NCBI GenBank assembly: GCA_005888395.1
Contig: VAXF01000007.1
Location: 1 to 11,014, forward strand
DNA: 11,014 nucleotides
Origin: Actinomycetota bacterium
Lineage (GTDB): Bacteria; Actinomycetota; Acidimicrobiia; Acidimicrobiales; AC-25
Direction of reading: 5' to 3'
Both the position numbers and the translations under genes were made by a program. Below, piece by piece: positions 1 through 6,195 of this stretch (positions within the stretch are counted from its first letter, which is position 1; each line of letters opens with the position of its first letter). A model generated the notes under the pieces. It searched no databases. It was not told the origin of the DNA and was given only the letters and a program-made list of their open reading frames with translations.

Positions 1-101
1 CGACGGTCTCGCTGTTTGACCCCTGCCTCTTACAGTACTTCTGGTTATACGTGAACAACGGCCTCAAGCTGGTGCAGCTCCGCTTCTACCAGAACGGCTA
101 G
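1..101 (+). CDS. C-terminal tail of an unidentified protein (5' end outside window)
   Basis: The frame beginning at base 3 is open to a TAG at 99-101 and encodes about 32 residues ending in LKLVQLRFYQNG. Both other plus-strand frames contain stops within the first 55 bases, so this is the only frame that could carry a gene entering from the left. The tail is rich in aromatic and hydrophobic residues (YFWLYVNNG) and I do not recognise the family. It uses TTA twice and TTT once, rare in the rest of the window, so the gene may be poorly adapted or acquired, or the frame may not be coding. A strong hairpin 21 bases after the stop supports a real gene end. Confidence 0.4.
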   Translation, partial: TVSLFDPCLLQYFWLYVNNGLKLVQLRFYQNG

Positions 102-122
102 TTCTCAGTCGGCGGACGCAGA

Positions 123-153
123 CGAGGGAGGGGGCGCCCACACCCCTCCCTCG
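123..153 (+). terminator. Hairpin terminator after the first gene
   Basis: A perfect 11-bp inverted repeat: CGAGGGAGGGG (123-133) pairs with CCCCTCCCTCG (143-153) around a 9-nt loop. It lies 21 bases after the TAG at 99-101 and just before the promoter of the next gene. No T-run follows, which is common for actinobacterial hairpin terminators. Its position between two same-strand genes suggests it insulates the thioredoxin-like gene from upstream transcription. Confidence 0.6.
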
Positions 154-163
154 GTGCGCGTCA

Positions 164-169
164 TAGGCT
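164..169 (+). promoter_or_regulatory. Putative -10 box, leaderless start of the thioredoxin-like gene
   Basis: TAGGCT matches the T-A----T positions of the sigma-70-type -10 hexamer and ends 7 bases before the GTG start at 177. No Shine-Dalgarno sequence precedes that GTG. Transcription would begin at or next to the start codon, giving a leaderless mRNA. I see no convincing -35; the expected place is occupied by the terminator hairpin. Four other transcription-unit starts in this window show the same spacing. Confidence 0.5.
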
Positions 170-176
170 CGGTCGC

Positions 177-614
177 GTGTTGGGGTCTGGCGACCGTGCG
201 CCCTCGTTCTCGCTCGACGGCGTGGCCGACCCGTGGTCCGACGGGCCGGCAGTGCTCGTCTTCTTCAAGGTCACCTGCCCCGTTTGCCAGCTGGCGGCGC
301 CCAAGGTGCAGCTGCTCGCCGACGGCGGCGCGAGGGTCGTCGCTGTCGGCGAGGACCCGCCGGAGAAGCTCGAGAAGTACGCGGCGAAGTACGGGCAACG
401 GGTGCCGACGGTCAGCGAAGACCCGCCCTACGCGGTTTCCGAGGCCTTCGGCCTCGACGCGGTCCCGACCGTGATCCTCGTCGGTACCGACGGCGTGATC
501 GCCGACGCCGTCGCGGGTTGGGACCGCGACGGCTGGAACCGGGTGGCGGCGGCCGCGGGCACGCGCCCGGTGTCCGAAGCGGGCGACGGGCTGCCCGCGT
601 TCCGGCCCGGCTGA
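177..614 (+). CDS. Thioredoxin-like (TlpA/redoxin family) protein, possibly a selenoprotein with UGA at 612-614
   Basis: A 145-residue thioredoxin-fold protein if translation ends at TGA 612-614. The N-terminus (MLGSGDRAPSFSL) is the usual redoxin opening. The strand VLVFFKVTCPVC ends in the active-site motif CPVC (residues 34-37), and the cis-proline lies in AVPTV (about residue 97). There is no signal peptide or membrane anchor, so it should be a cytoplasmic thiol-disulfide or peroxide-linked oxidoreductase; its partner is unknown. Start GTG 177 fits the family and lies 7 bases after a -10 box; TTG 180 is the alternative. The C-terminus reads DGLPAFRPG then TGA, and in frame GSRNKH then TGA. 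From memory, many relatives end in a PGCGS-type tail, which would put this TGA at a cysteine position. With read-through the gene ends at 635 (152 residues, Sec146). Confidence 0.85.
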   Translation: MLGSGDRAPSFSLDGVADPWSDGPAVLVFFKVTCPVCQLAAPKVQLLADGGARVVAVGEDPPEKLEKYAAKYGQRVPTVSEDPPYAVSEAFGLDAVPTVILVGTDGVIADAVAGWDRDGWNRVAAAAGTRPVSEAGDGLPAFRPG

Positions 615-635
615 GGCAGCCGCAACAAGCACTGA
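612..635 (+). other. Candidate selenocysteine UGA codon with in-frame C-terminal extension
   Basis: TGA at 612-614 is followed in the same frame by GGC AGC CGC AAC AAG CAC and a second TGA at 633-635, giving a tail PG-U-GSRNKH. As I recall it, the redoxin subfamily often ends in a PGCGS-like motif, so the UGA would replace the conserved cysteine, the normal pattern for Sec/Cys homologue pairs. A GGUC-loop hairpin sits at the right distance downstream (632-649). What I see is the in-frame tail and the hairpin; insertion of selenocysteine is inference and needs selA/selB/selC/selD in the genome. The plain alternative is an ordinary stop with a coincidental tail. Confidence 0.55.
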
Positions 636-649
636 CGCGGTCGCGTCAG
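632..649 (+). promoter_or_regulatory. Candidate bacterial SECIS hairpin (also usable as convergent terminator)
   Basis: CTGACGC (632-638) pairs perfectly with GCGTCAG (643-649) around the tetraloop GGTC (639-642). The loop begins 24 nt after the UGA at 612-614. General bacterial SECIS criteria ask for a short stem-loop with a G in the first two loop positions, roughly 16-37 nt from the UGA, and the E. coli fdhF loop also carries GGUC. I do not see the bulged U of the E. coli element. The stem also covers the MFS stop codon (646-648) of the convergent gene, so a simple bidirectional terminator is the competing explanation. Confidence 0.5.
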
Positions 650-1898
650 GTCGCAGGGGCCACGGCGGGCGGGGCGATCACGTCGCCCGGCGCCGAGGCG
701 GGCTCGTCGAGGGTGCGCAGCACCTCCGGCCTGAGCCCGGCCACGCCGGCCACGACAGCGAGGAACAGTGCCGCGGTTCCGGCGGTGACGACCCGCAGGC
801 TGACGTGGTCGCCCAGCGTGCCCTGAATGACCAGGCCCAGCGGGTAGACGGTGCCCAGCGCCACCATGAACAGGCTCATCACGCGGCCGCGGTAGGCGTC
901 GGACACGCGCAGCTGCACGGCCGTGCTCAACCCGGACAGCACCCCGATGTAGCCGGCGCCGACGAGGAAGAGGCTCACGGCCGCGGTGGGAAGCGTCGGG
1001 CTCACGGCGTAGAGCAGGACCAGGAACGGCATCACGACGAGGCTGGCCACCAGTAGCCGCCGCCGTCCGTAGCGCGCCGCGAGTGGGGTGATCAGGAGCG
1101 CGCCGCCCACCGCACCGAGGCCCTGTGCGGTCACGAGGGTCGCAGTCGCGCCCTCACCCTCGTGAAGCAGCTTCAACGCCACCGCCGGTATCAGGCCGAT
1201 GAAGGGAGACACCAGCAGCGCGGTCACGCCGATCAGCGCGATCGCCGTCCGGCAGCCGGGATCGGCCCACGCGGCGCGGGCACCGGACGCGATGCGGCTC
1301 CACATCCGCCCCTCCTCGGCGGCGACCTCGAGTGGCGGGACTCGCACGAGCAGGAGGGCGATGATCACGGCGAAGAACGAGATGGCATTGAGTGCGAAGG
1401 CGAGCGTGTAGGAGCCGAGCACGAGCACGAGTCCGGCGAGCGCGGGGCCGACGACGCGGCCGAAGTTCCACTGTGCGGACCCGAGGGCGATGGCACCGAG
1501 CAGGTCCTCCCGTGGCACGAGGGCAGGTACCAGTGCCTGGTACGAAGGGAAGCCGAGGGCGGTCATGACGCCGCCCGCGAGGACGGTGAGCGTCACGGCG
1601 ACGGGTGAGTCGTGGTGGATCGCCGCCAGCACGGCGAGCACGGTGGCGAACGCCGTCTCGCCGACAGTGGTCAGCAGGAGGAGCATGCGCCGGTCGACGC
1701 GGTCGGCCATGGCCCCGCCGATCGGCGTGAGCAGGCCCATGGGAAGGAAGGCGGCCGCCGCGTTAGCTGCGTGACCAGCACGCTGACGGCCAGCGTCTGC
1801 ATCCACGAGCCGATGTTCGACACCATGCCGCCGAACCACACCAACGCGAAGTTGCGGTGGCGCAGCGGACGGAACGACGCGAAGCGAGTGGCGCTCAC
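646..1898 (-). pseudogene. MFS exporter, frameshifted by a deletion near the N-terminus
   Basis: A major facilitator of the drug/secretion-effector type (MFS_3-like), broken near position 1755. The N-terminus starts at GTG 1898 and reads FRPLRHRNFALVWFGGM, NIGSWMQTLAVSVLVTQLT (TM1 and start of TM2). The rest continues in another frame from about 1766 with AAAAFLPMGLLTPIGGAMADRVDRR, covering the loop 2-3 motif and the remaining TM helices to TGA at 646-648. Relatives carry about 13 residues between the LT and FLP elements where only 11 bases remain here, so roughly 28 bases appear lost, with a frame change. Either the gene is dead or the assembly is wrong in this GC-rich spot (GGCGGCCGCCG at 1750-1760). 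Its start overlaps the upstream stop by 4 bases (GTGA), so it was translationally coupled to the lyase-family gene. Confidence 0.8.
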
Positions 1899-2770
1899 TC
1901 CTCGACCGAGGGGTCGACGTAGCGGGACTCGAGCTCGTAGTGGCGGTCGAGGCCGACGACGCGGTTGAAGTCCTCGAAGCTGGTGAGCAGGTCGAGATGG
2001 TCGCGCAGCGAGCCGTGCTCCTGGAGCGTCTCATAGGCCGTCGCCATCGCCTTTGCCGCGGCGTACAGACCGGTGAGGGGCGACACGATGAGGTCGTAGC
2101 CGAGGTCGTGCAGCTCGTCGGGGGTGAGGAGGGGCGTCTTGCCCGCCTCGATCATGTTCGCCACCCGCACGACGCCGGGCACGGCCGCGGCCACGGCCTC
2201 GAGCTCCTCGATCGACTCGGGTGCCTCGACGAAGATGGCATCGGCGCCGAGCCCAGCGGCCATGCGCGCTCGTTCGCACGCTTCGTCGATGCCCACCGCG
2301 GCGCGTGCGTCGGTGCGGGCGACCAGGAAGAGCTTGTCTCGATGGTCGACGACGGCTCGCAGCTTGGCCAGCCACTCGTCGCGGGGAACGACGCGCTTGC
2401 CGGCCATGTGCCCGCACTTCTTCGGCCACACCTGGTCCTCGAGGAAGATCCCCGCCGCGCCCGCGCCCTCGAGCAGCTCGACCGTGCGGATCGTGTTGAG
2501 CGGGTTCCCGTGGCCCGTGTCGGCGTCGACAACCACCGCGGTGCCGGGGATCGCGCGGCACACCCGCCGCGCGACCTCGGCCATCTCGGCCTGCGTGAGG
2601 TAGCCGAAGTCGGGCAGACCCAGCAGGGTCGCCGAGGTCGCATAGCCGGAGACGAAGACGACCTCGAAGCCGGCGTCGACGGCGAGCCGCGCCGACAGGG
2701 CGTCCCAGACCCCCGGCATCAGCACGGTTGTCCCGTCCGCCAGCAACGAGCGCAGCCGGTCCCCGTTCAC
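1895..2770 (-). CDS. Isocitrate lyase/PEP mutase superfamily enzyme (2-methylisocitrate lyase-like)
   Basis: A 291-residue TIM-barrel enzyme of the ICL/PEP mutase superfamily, which makes or breaks C-C or P-C bonds next to an oxyanion in 2-oxo acids. Visible motifs are VDADTGHG (81-88, Mg2+-binding aspartates), EDQVWPKKCGHM (111-122) with Cys119 in the KKCGH lid loop typical of isocitrate and methylisocitrate lyases, ARTDAR (151-156) and VEAPES (181-186). The lid cysteine favours a lyase over PEP mutase, phosphonopyruvate hydrolase or oxaloacetate decarboxylase, but the substrate cannot be fixed. No prpC or prpD-type gene lies nearby, which argues against a standard methylcitrate cycle. Start GTG 2770 is supported by GGAGG six bases upstream. 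The gene begins 2 bases after the membrane-protein gene and overlaps the MFS start by 4 bases, so the three form one operon. Confidence 0.85.
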   Translation of the reverse strand: MNGDRLRSLLADGTTVLMPGVWDALSARLAVDAGFEVVFVSGYATSATLLGLPDFGYLTQAEMAEVARRVCRAIPGTAVVVDADTGHGNPLNTIRTVELLEGAGAAGIFLEDQVWPKKCGHMAGKRVVPRDEWLAKLRAVVDHRDKLFLVARTDARAAVGIDEACERARMAAGLGADAIFVEAPESIEELEAVAAAVPGVVRVANMIEAGKTPLLTPDELHDLGYDLIVSPLTGLYAAAKAMATAYETLQEHGSLRDHLDLLTSFEDFNRVVGLDRHYELESRYVDPSVEE

Positions 2771-2772
2771 GT

Positions 2773-3579
2773 TCAGCCTCCGCGCCGGCTGAGCTCTTGC
2801 AACGGCGCGCCCGCGCGGTCCGCGGCCGGAGCCTCGTGCTCAGGCCGCAGGCTCGACCAGTAGACCGCCACCATCGCCGCGACCGGTACCCACATGAGGA
2901 AGGCGGCGCCGCCGATCGTGTCGGCGCCGATGACGAAGGCCACGATGGCGAGATGGAAGACCTGCACCTTGTACGTCAGCAACGCGATCGCGTGCGGATG
3001 GTGGCGGATGCCGTCGACCGGACGGTCGGGTTCGTCGCGTGCCAGACGGAACAGCACCGCTAGCAGCACGGCGGCGGTGAGCGTGAAGCCGAGCTGGCTC
3101 CCGAGCGGGAGCCCGAACCAGAAGCCGGGCCCGCGGTAGGCGAAGACCCGCCCCAGGTAGAACTTCTGGCCGAGCCGGCTGACCGGGTCGAGGATCCACA
3201 GCGCCCAGACCGCGAGCACCAACGCCAGCAACCACTCGTGCCACACGTGGCGGGCGCGCGTGCGCCACGGCCCCGACGCGAGCAGGCGCCCGCTCGCGAA
3301 CGCGAAGTAGGCCATGAACGTGTAGCTGAGCGGCACCATCAGGGGCACGTCGCCGACGAACAGCTCCTTGCCACGCAGGTGCTGATTGAAGGTGTAGTGC
3401 GTGTAGGGGAACCCGATGTGCACCGATCCGTTCTCGGCCAGCGCGCCCACGGTGACGGCGACGATCGTGTAGATGGCCGTGCGACGCCAGCCGAGGTGTC
3501 GCACCGCTCGCCACGCGAACGTCAATCCGAAAAGCGTGACGTACCAGCGCCCGAAGACCGTCCCGGCGACCTCGTGCAC
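2773..3579 (-). CDS. Carotenoid biosynthesis protein family (CruF/DUF422-like) integral membrane protein
   Basis: A 268-residue polytopic membrane protein with about seven hydrophobic segments (roughly 13-25, 36-50, 77-100, 114-131, 160-180, 205-220, 224-242). The pattern E49-N-G, IGFPYTHYTF (55-64), VPLMVPLSYTFMAYFAFA (78-95) and LDPV (130-133) followed by PGFWFGLP (151-158) matches my recollection of the carotenoid biosynthesis family PF04240. Its characterised members include CruF, a hydratase of the C50 carotenoid bacterioruberin pathway and of cyanobacterial myxol synthesis. No phytoene synthase, desaturase or cyclase lies in this window, so a carotenoid role is only family-level inference. 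Start GTG 3579 has no clear Shine-Dalgarno; a weak TAACGT -10 (minus strand, 3587-3592) would again give a leaderless transcript. It is the first gene of the three-gene minus-strand operon. Confidence 0.7.
   Translation of the reverse strand: MHEVAGTVFGRWYVTLFGLTFAWRAVRHLGWRRTAIYTIVAVTVGALAENGSVHIGFPYTHYTFNQHLRGKELFVGDVPLMVPLSYTFMAYFAFASGRLLASGPWRTRARHVWHEWLLALVLAVWALWILDPVSRLGQKFYLGRVFAYRGPGFWFGLPLGSQLGFTLTAAVLLAVLFRLARDEPDRPVDGIRHHPHAIALLTYKVQVFHLAIVAFVIGADTIGGAAFLMWVPVAAMVAVYWSSLRPEHEAPAADRAGAPLQELSRRGG
2777..2781 (-). promoter_or_regulatory. Ribosome binding site that fixes the lyase-family start
   Basis: On the minus strand GGAGG lies six bases before GTG 2770, inside the last codons of the upstream membrane-protein gene. 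It decides the start and shows that this internal operon gene uses Shine-Dalgarno initiation, unlike the probably leaderless first genes elsewhere in the window. Confidence 0.7.
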
Positions 3580-3583
3580 GGTG

Positions 3584-3611
3584 TCGACGTTACCGCCGCC
3601 GTCGGTAGGCT
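3584..3611 (+). promoter_or_regulatory. Putative promoter of the ABC exporter operon (leaderless)
   Basis: TCGACG (3584-3589; 4 of 6 matches to TTGACA) is followed after 16 bases by TAGGCT (3606-3611). The GTG start at 3621 is 9 bases after the -10, and no Shine-Dalgarno is present. It sits in the 41-base gap between this operon and the divergent membrane-protein gene, so the two promoters must overlap. Confidence 0.5.
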
Positions 3612-3620
3612 GGCCTCTCC

Positions 3621-4604
3621 GTGGACACCGTGATCGAGGCTCGCGACCTGGCCAAGCGCTACGACAACCTCGAGGCCGTCAGAGGCGTGAGCTTCAGCGT
3701 CCAGCCGGGAGAGATCTTCGGGTTCCTCGGTCCCAACGGCGCCGGCAAGTCCACCACCATCAACATCCTCTGCACGCTGGCGCTGCCGACCGGTGGCGGG
3801 GCGAGCGTCGCGGGCTACGACGTGGTCAGCGCACCGCGCGAGGTGAGGCGGCGCATCGGGCTCGTCTTCCAGGACACCACGCTCGACGACTACCTCACCG
3901 CCACCGAGAACCTGCGCTTCCATGCAGAGCTCTACGGGGTGCCGTCGCACGTGATCGACGAGCGCGTGCACCAGGTCATGGACATGGTCGGGCTCTGGGA
4001 GCGACGAACCAGCATCGTGCGCACGTTCTCGGGCGGCATGAAGCGCCGGCTCGAGATCGCCCGCGGGCTGCTCCACTCGCCGCGGGTGCTCTTCCTCGAC
4101 GAGCCCACAGTGGGCCTCGACCCCCAGACGCGCAGCACGATCTGGGCCTACATCCAGGAGCTCCGCCAGAGGGAGTCGATCACGATCTTCCTCACGACCC
4201 ACTACATGGACGAGGCCGAGTACTGCGACCGCATCGCCATCATCGACCACGGCGAGATCGTCGTCGTCGACACGCCCGAGGCGCTCAAGGCGAGCATCGG
4301 CAAGGACCGGGTCGAGCTGCGCACGGCCGACGACAGCGTTGCCATCGCAGCCCTGCACGAGCACTTCGGTCTGGAGGCGACGCCGAGCGAGGGCGAAGTG
4401 GCATTCCACGTCGAGAAGGGCGAGGAGTTCGTCCCCCGGCTGTTCGCAGAGCTCGACGTGCCGATCCACTCGGTGCGGGTTGCGCGCCCGACGCTCGACG
4501 ACGTGTTCATGTCCTACACGGGGCGCACCATCCGCGACGCCGAAGCGTCGGGTGCCGATCGCAACCGGGCCAACGTGTGGGTCCGGTCGACCAGGGCGCG
4601 CTGA
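3621..4604 (+). CDS. ABC transporter ATP-binding protein, DrrA-like
   Basis: A 327-residue ATPase that would power the ABC-2 permease encoded next. All nucleotide-binding motifs are present: Walker A GPNGAGKS (37-44), Q-loop Gln84 in VFQD, signature FSGGMKRR (136-143), Walker B VLFLDEP (156-162) with GLDP (165-168), and the switch His194 in LTTH. The extended C-terminal region ending in RPTLDDVFMSYTGR (289-302) is the DrrA/daunorubicin-resistance signature, marking an exporter of lipophilic compounds or lipids. The substrate is not predictable. Start GTG 3621 gives MDTVIEARDLAKRY; an in-frame GTG four codons in (ACC GTG ATC) is an alternative. The stop overlaps the permease start by one base (TGATG), so translation is coupled. 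Confidence 0.93.
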   Translation: MDTVIEARDLAKRYDNLEAVRGVSFSVQPGEIFGFLGPNGAGKSTTINILCTLALPTGGGASVAGYDVVSAPREVRRRIGLVFQDTTLDDYLTATENLRFHAELYGVPSHVIDERVHQVMDMVGLWERRTSIVRTFSGGMKRRLEIARGLLHSPRVLFLDEPTVGLDPQTRSTIWAYIQELRQRESITIFLTTHYMDEAEYCDRIAIIDHGEIVVVDTPEALKASIGKDRVELRTADDSVAIAALHEHFGLEATPSEGEVAFHVEKGEEFVPRLFAELDVPIHSVRVARPTLDDVFMSYTGRTIRDAEASGADRNRANVWVRSTRAR

Positions 4605-5470
4605 TGGCCGCGACCGACGTCGCCGCGGTCATCGGCGTGCGTGAGGCCGGCGGTGGGTTCGTCGACGACCTGCGGGCGGTGCGCGTGGTGTGGAAGCGCG
4701 AGCTCATCCGGTTCTTCCGCAACCGCATGCGCATCCTCACATCGCTCGCCCAACCGGTGCTGTTCCTGTTCGTGCTCGGCACGGGGCTGGCCCGGATGCT
4801 GCCCTCGGGCGGGCGCCATGTCGACTTCCGCACGTTCATGTTCCCGGGCGTCATCGCCATGACGATCCTGTTCTCGTCGATCTTCTCCGCCGTCTCGATC
4901 GTGTGGGACCGCGAGTTCGGGTTCCTGCGAGAGATGATGGTGGCGCCCGTGCGCCGGGGTGCCGTGCTGCTCGGCAAGTGCCTCGGCGGCGCCAGCGTCG
5001 CCACCCTCCAGGGGATCGTGATGCTGGTGCTCGCCGGGCTCGTGCACGTTCCCTACAAGCCGACGCTGCTCCTCACGCTGGTCGTCGAGATGGCGCTGAT
5101 CGCGTTCGCCCTGACCGCGTTCGGCACGCTTATTGCGAGTCGCATGGCGCAGGTCGAGTCGTTCCAGGTCGTCATGCAGTTCTTCGTGCTGCCGATGTTC
5201 TTCCTGTCGGGCGCGGTGTTCCCGCTGCGGGGGCTGCCGCACTGGCTCTCGGCGCTCACCAAGGTCGACCCGCTGAGCTACGCGGTCGACCCGATGCGTC
5301 GCGCCATCTTCGGCCATCTGAAGGTGTCGGCGTCGCTGGCGCACACGCTCAACCCCGGGATGACCTGGAACGGGTGGCGGCTTCCGACGCTGTTCGAGCT
5401 GGCGATCGTCATCGTGCTCGGCTCGGGCATGCTGGCGCTGGCCGTGGTGCGGTTCTCGAAGCCGGATTAG
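4604..5470 (+). CDS. ABC-2 type permease, DrrB-like
   Basis: A 288-residue integral membrane partner of the preceding ATPase. About six hydrophobic segments can be read (roughly 46-65, 80-100, 121-147, 155-179, 188-206, 262-283). The amphipathic entry [18 protein letters not shown] (27-44) and the motif [13 protein letters not shown] (200-212) are typical of ABC-2/DrrB permeases. A homodimer would pair with two copies of the ATPase to export a hydrophobic substrate. Start ATG 4604 shares its A with the ATPase stop (TGATG). The same frame stays open upstream to 3473, but that part only shadows the ATPase gene and is not coding. MsrB follows after 19 bases. Confidence 0.92.
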   Translation: MAATDVAAVIGVREAGGGFVDDLRAVRVVWKRELIRFFRNRMRILTSLAQPVLFLFVLGTGLARMLPSGGRHVDFRTFMFPGVIAMTILFSSIFSAVSIVWDREFGFLREMMVAPVRRGAVLLGKCLGGASVATLQGIVMLVLAGLVHVPYKPTLLLTLVVEMALIAFALTAFGTLIASRMAQVESFQVVMQFFVLPMFFLSGAVFPLRGLPHWLSALTKVDPLSYAVDPMRRAIFGHLKVSASLAHTLNPGMTWNGWRLPTLFELAIVIVLGSGMLALAVVRFSKPD

Positions 5471-5489
5471 TCGTAGGAGGAGGTCGCGG

Positions 5490-5888
5490 ATGAGTCCCGA
5501 AGTGGTCAAGACGGAGGACGAGTGGCGTGAGGAGCTCACGCCCGAGCAGTACGAGGTGCTGCGGCGCAAGGGCACCGAGCCGGCGGGCACGGGCAAGTAC
5601 GCGTACTCGAAGGACGACGGGATGTACCGGTGCGCGGCATGCGGGGCGGCGCTGTTCAGCTCCGAGGCGAAGTTCGAGTCGGGCACCGGCTGGCCCAGCT
5701 TCACCGAGCCCGCCGTCGCCGAGGCCGTCGAGCTGCACGAAGACCGCGGCCACGGCATGGTGCGCACCGAGGTCACCTGTCGGCGCTGCGGCGGCCATCT
5801 CGGCCATGTCTTCGACGACGGCCCCGGCCCCGACGGCCAGCGGTACTGCATCAACTCCGCCGCGCTCGAGCTCGAGCCGAAGACCTGA
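5490..5888 (+). CDS. msrB: Peptide-methionine (R)-S-oxide reductase MsrB
   Basis: A 132-residue cytoplasmic enzyme that reduces the R epimer of methionine sulfoxide in proteins, normally recharged by thioredoxin. Two zinc-binding CxxC pairs are seen (C48/C51 and C97/C100), with the substrate motif GTGWPSF (65-71), HLGHVF (103-108) and catalytic Cys120 in RYCINS. These five cysteines are the only ones, so there is no separate resolving cysteine; recycling would need direct attack by thioredoxin or a similar thiol on the sulfenic acid. Length is normal for the single-domain form. ATG 5490 is fixed by GGAGGAGG six bases upstream. It follows the permease by 19 bases and precedes the DUF2277 gene by 13, so it appears co-transcribed with the exporter. 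Confidence 0.96.
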   Translation: MSPEVVKTEDEWREELTPEQYEVLRRKGTEPAGTGKYAYSKDDGMYRCAACGAALFSSEAKFESGTGWPSFTEPAVAEAVELHEDRGHGMVRTEVTCRRCGGHLGHVFDDGPGPDGQRYCINSAALELEPKT

Positions 5889-5901
5889 GGAGGTTCGCCA
5901 C

Positions 5902-6171
5902 ATGTGCCGGAGCATCGTGACGCTGCGCGGCGAGGAGCCCGCGACCGACGACGAGGTCCGTGGTGCCGCGCTCCAGTTCGTGCGCAAGATCAGCGGCTAC
6001 CGCGCCCCGTCGAAGACGAACGAGGCCGCGTTCGAACGCGCCGTCGACGAGGTGAGCGCCGCCACCCAGCGTCTTCTCGACGGTCTCGTGACTCCTTCTC
6101 GCGCGCGACAGCCGGCGATGGCGAGGAGCCGTGTCGTCGCGCGCGAGAAGGCGCGAGCGTCGATCGTTTAG
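5902..6171 (+). CDS. DUF2277 family protein with an atypical C-terminus
   Basis: An 89-residue protein of a small family with no known function. The first 63 or so residues are typical: MCRSIVTLRG, then PATDDEVRGAALQFVRKISG (14-33), PSKTNEAAFERAVDEV (36-51) and LLDGLVT (57-63). From memory the family then runs to a TAPPRDREVEA-like helix, but here residues 64-89 read PSRARQPAMARSRV and on to the stop, and no frame gives the expected motif. This divergent tail coincides with a 16-bp perfect inverted repeat in the DNA. ATG 5902 has a strong GAGGAGG eight bases upstream, overlapping the msrB stop. The gene continues the exporter-msrB run; its role there is unknown. Confidence 0.85.
   Translation: MCRSIVTLRGEEPATDDEVRGAALQFVRKISGYRAPSKTNEAAFERAVDEVSAATQRLLDGLVTPSRARQPAMARSRVVAREKARASIV
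6094..6151 (+). repeat. 16-bp perfect inverted repeat inside the DUF2277 3' end
   Basis: CCTTCTCGCGCGCGAC (6094-6109) is the exact reverse complement of 6136-6151, with a 26-nt loop. In RNA it would form a very stable stem within the last 26 codons of the DUF2277 gene. It might be a small inserted palindromic element that replaced the original C-terminus, or a hairpin that attenuates transcription before the EthD gene. I see no second copy in this window. Confidence 0.75.
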
Positions 6172-6195
6172 CCGCCGAGGACGTCAGGGGCCGGC

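Noticed and set aside
105..632. 175-residue minus-strand frame opposite the thioredoxin-like gene
   Set aside because: It is an antisense shadow with no recognisable motif, while the plus strand has CPVC and the cis-Pro motif of a thioredoxin fold.
1895..2770. Calling the ICL/PEP mutase-family enzyme prpB
   Set aside because: The KKCGH lid motif fits, but no methylcitrate-cycle neighbour is present and several activities share the fold, so no symbol is given.
3473..4603. Long N-terminal extension of the DrrB-like permease frame
   Set aside because: The frame is open because of GC bias, but it is arginine/proline-rich noise antisense or out of frame to the ATPase gene. The real start is ATG 4604, overlapping the ATPase stop.
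4514..5854. 446-residue minus-strand open frame across the permease and msrB
   Set aside because: The translation is low-complexity H/R/E/Q-rich and antisense to two clear families; no domain is recognisable.
6094..6151. CRISPR or tandem repeat array
   Set aside because: It is a single inverted repeat with no spacer-repeat periodicity; no array was seen anywhere in the window.
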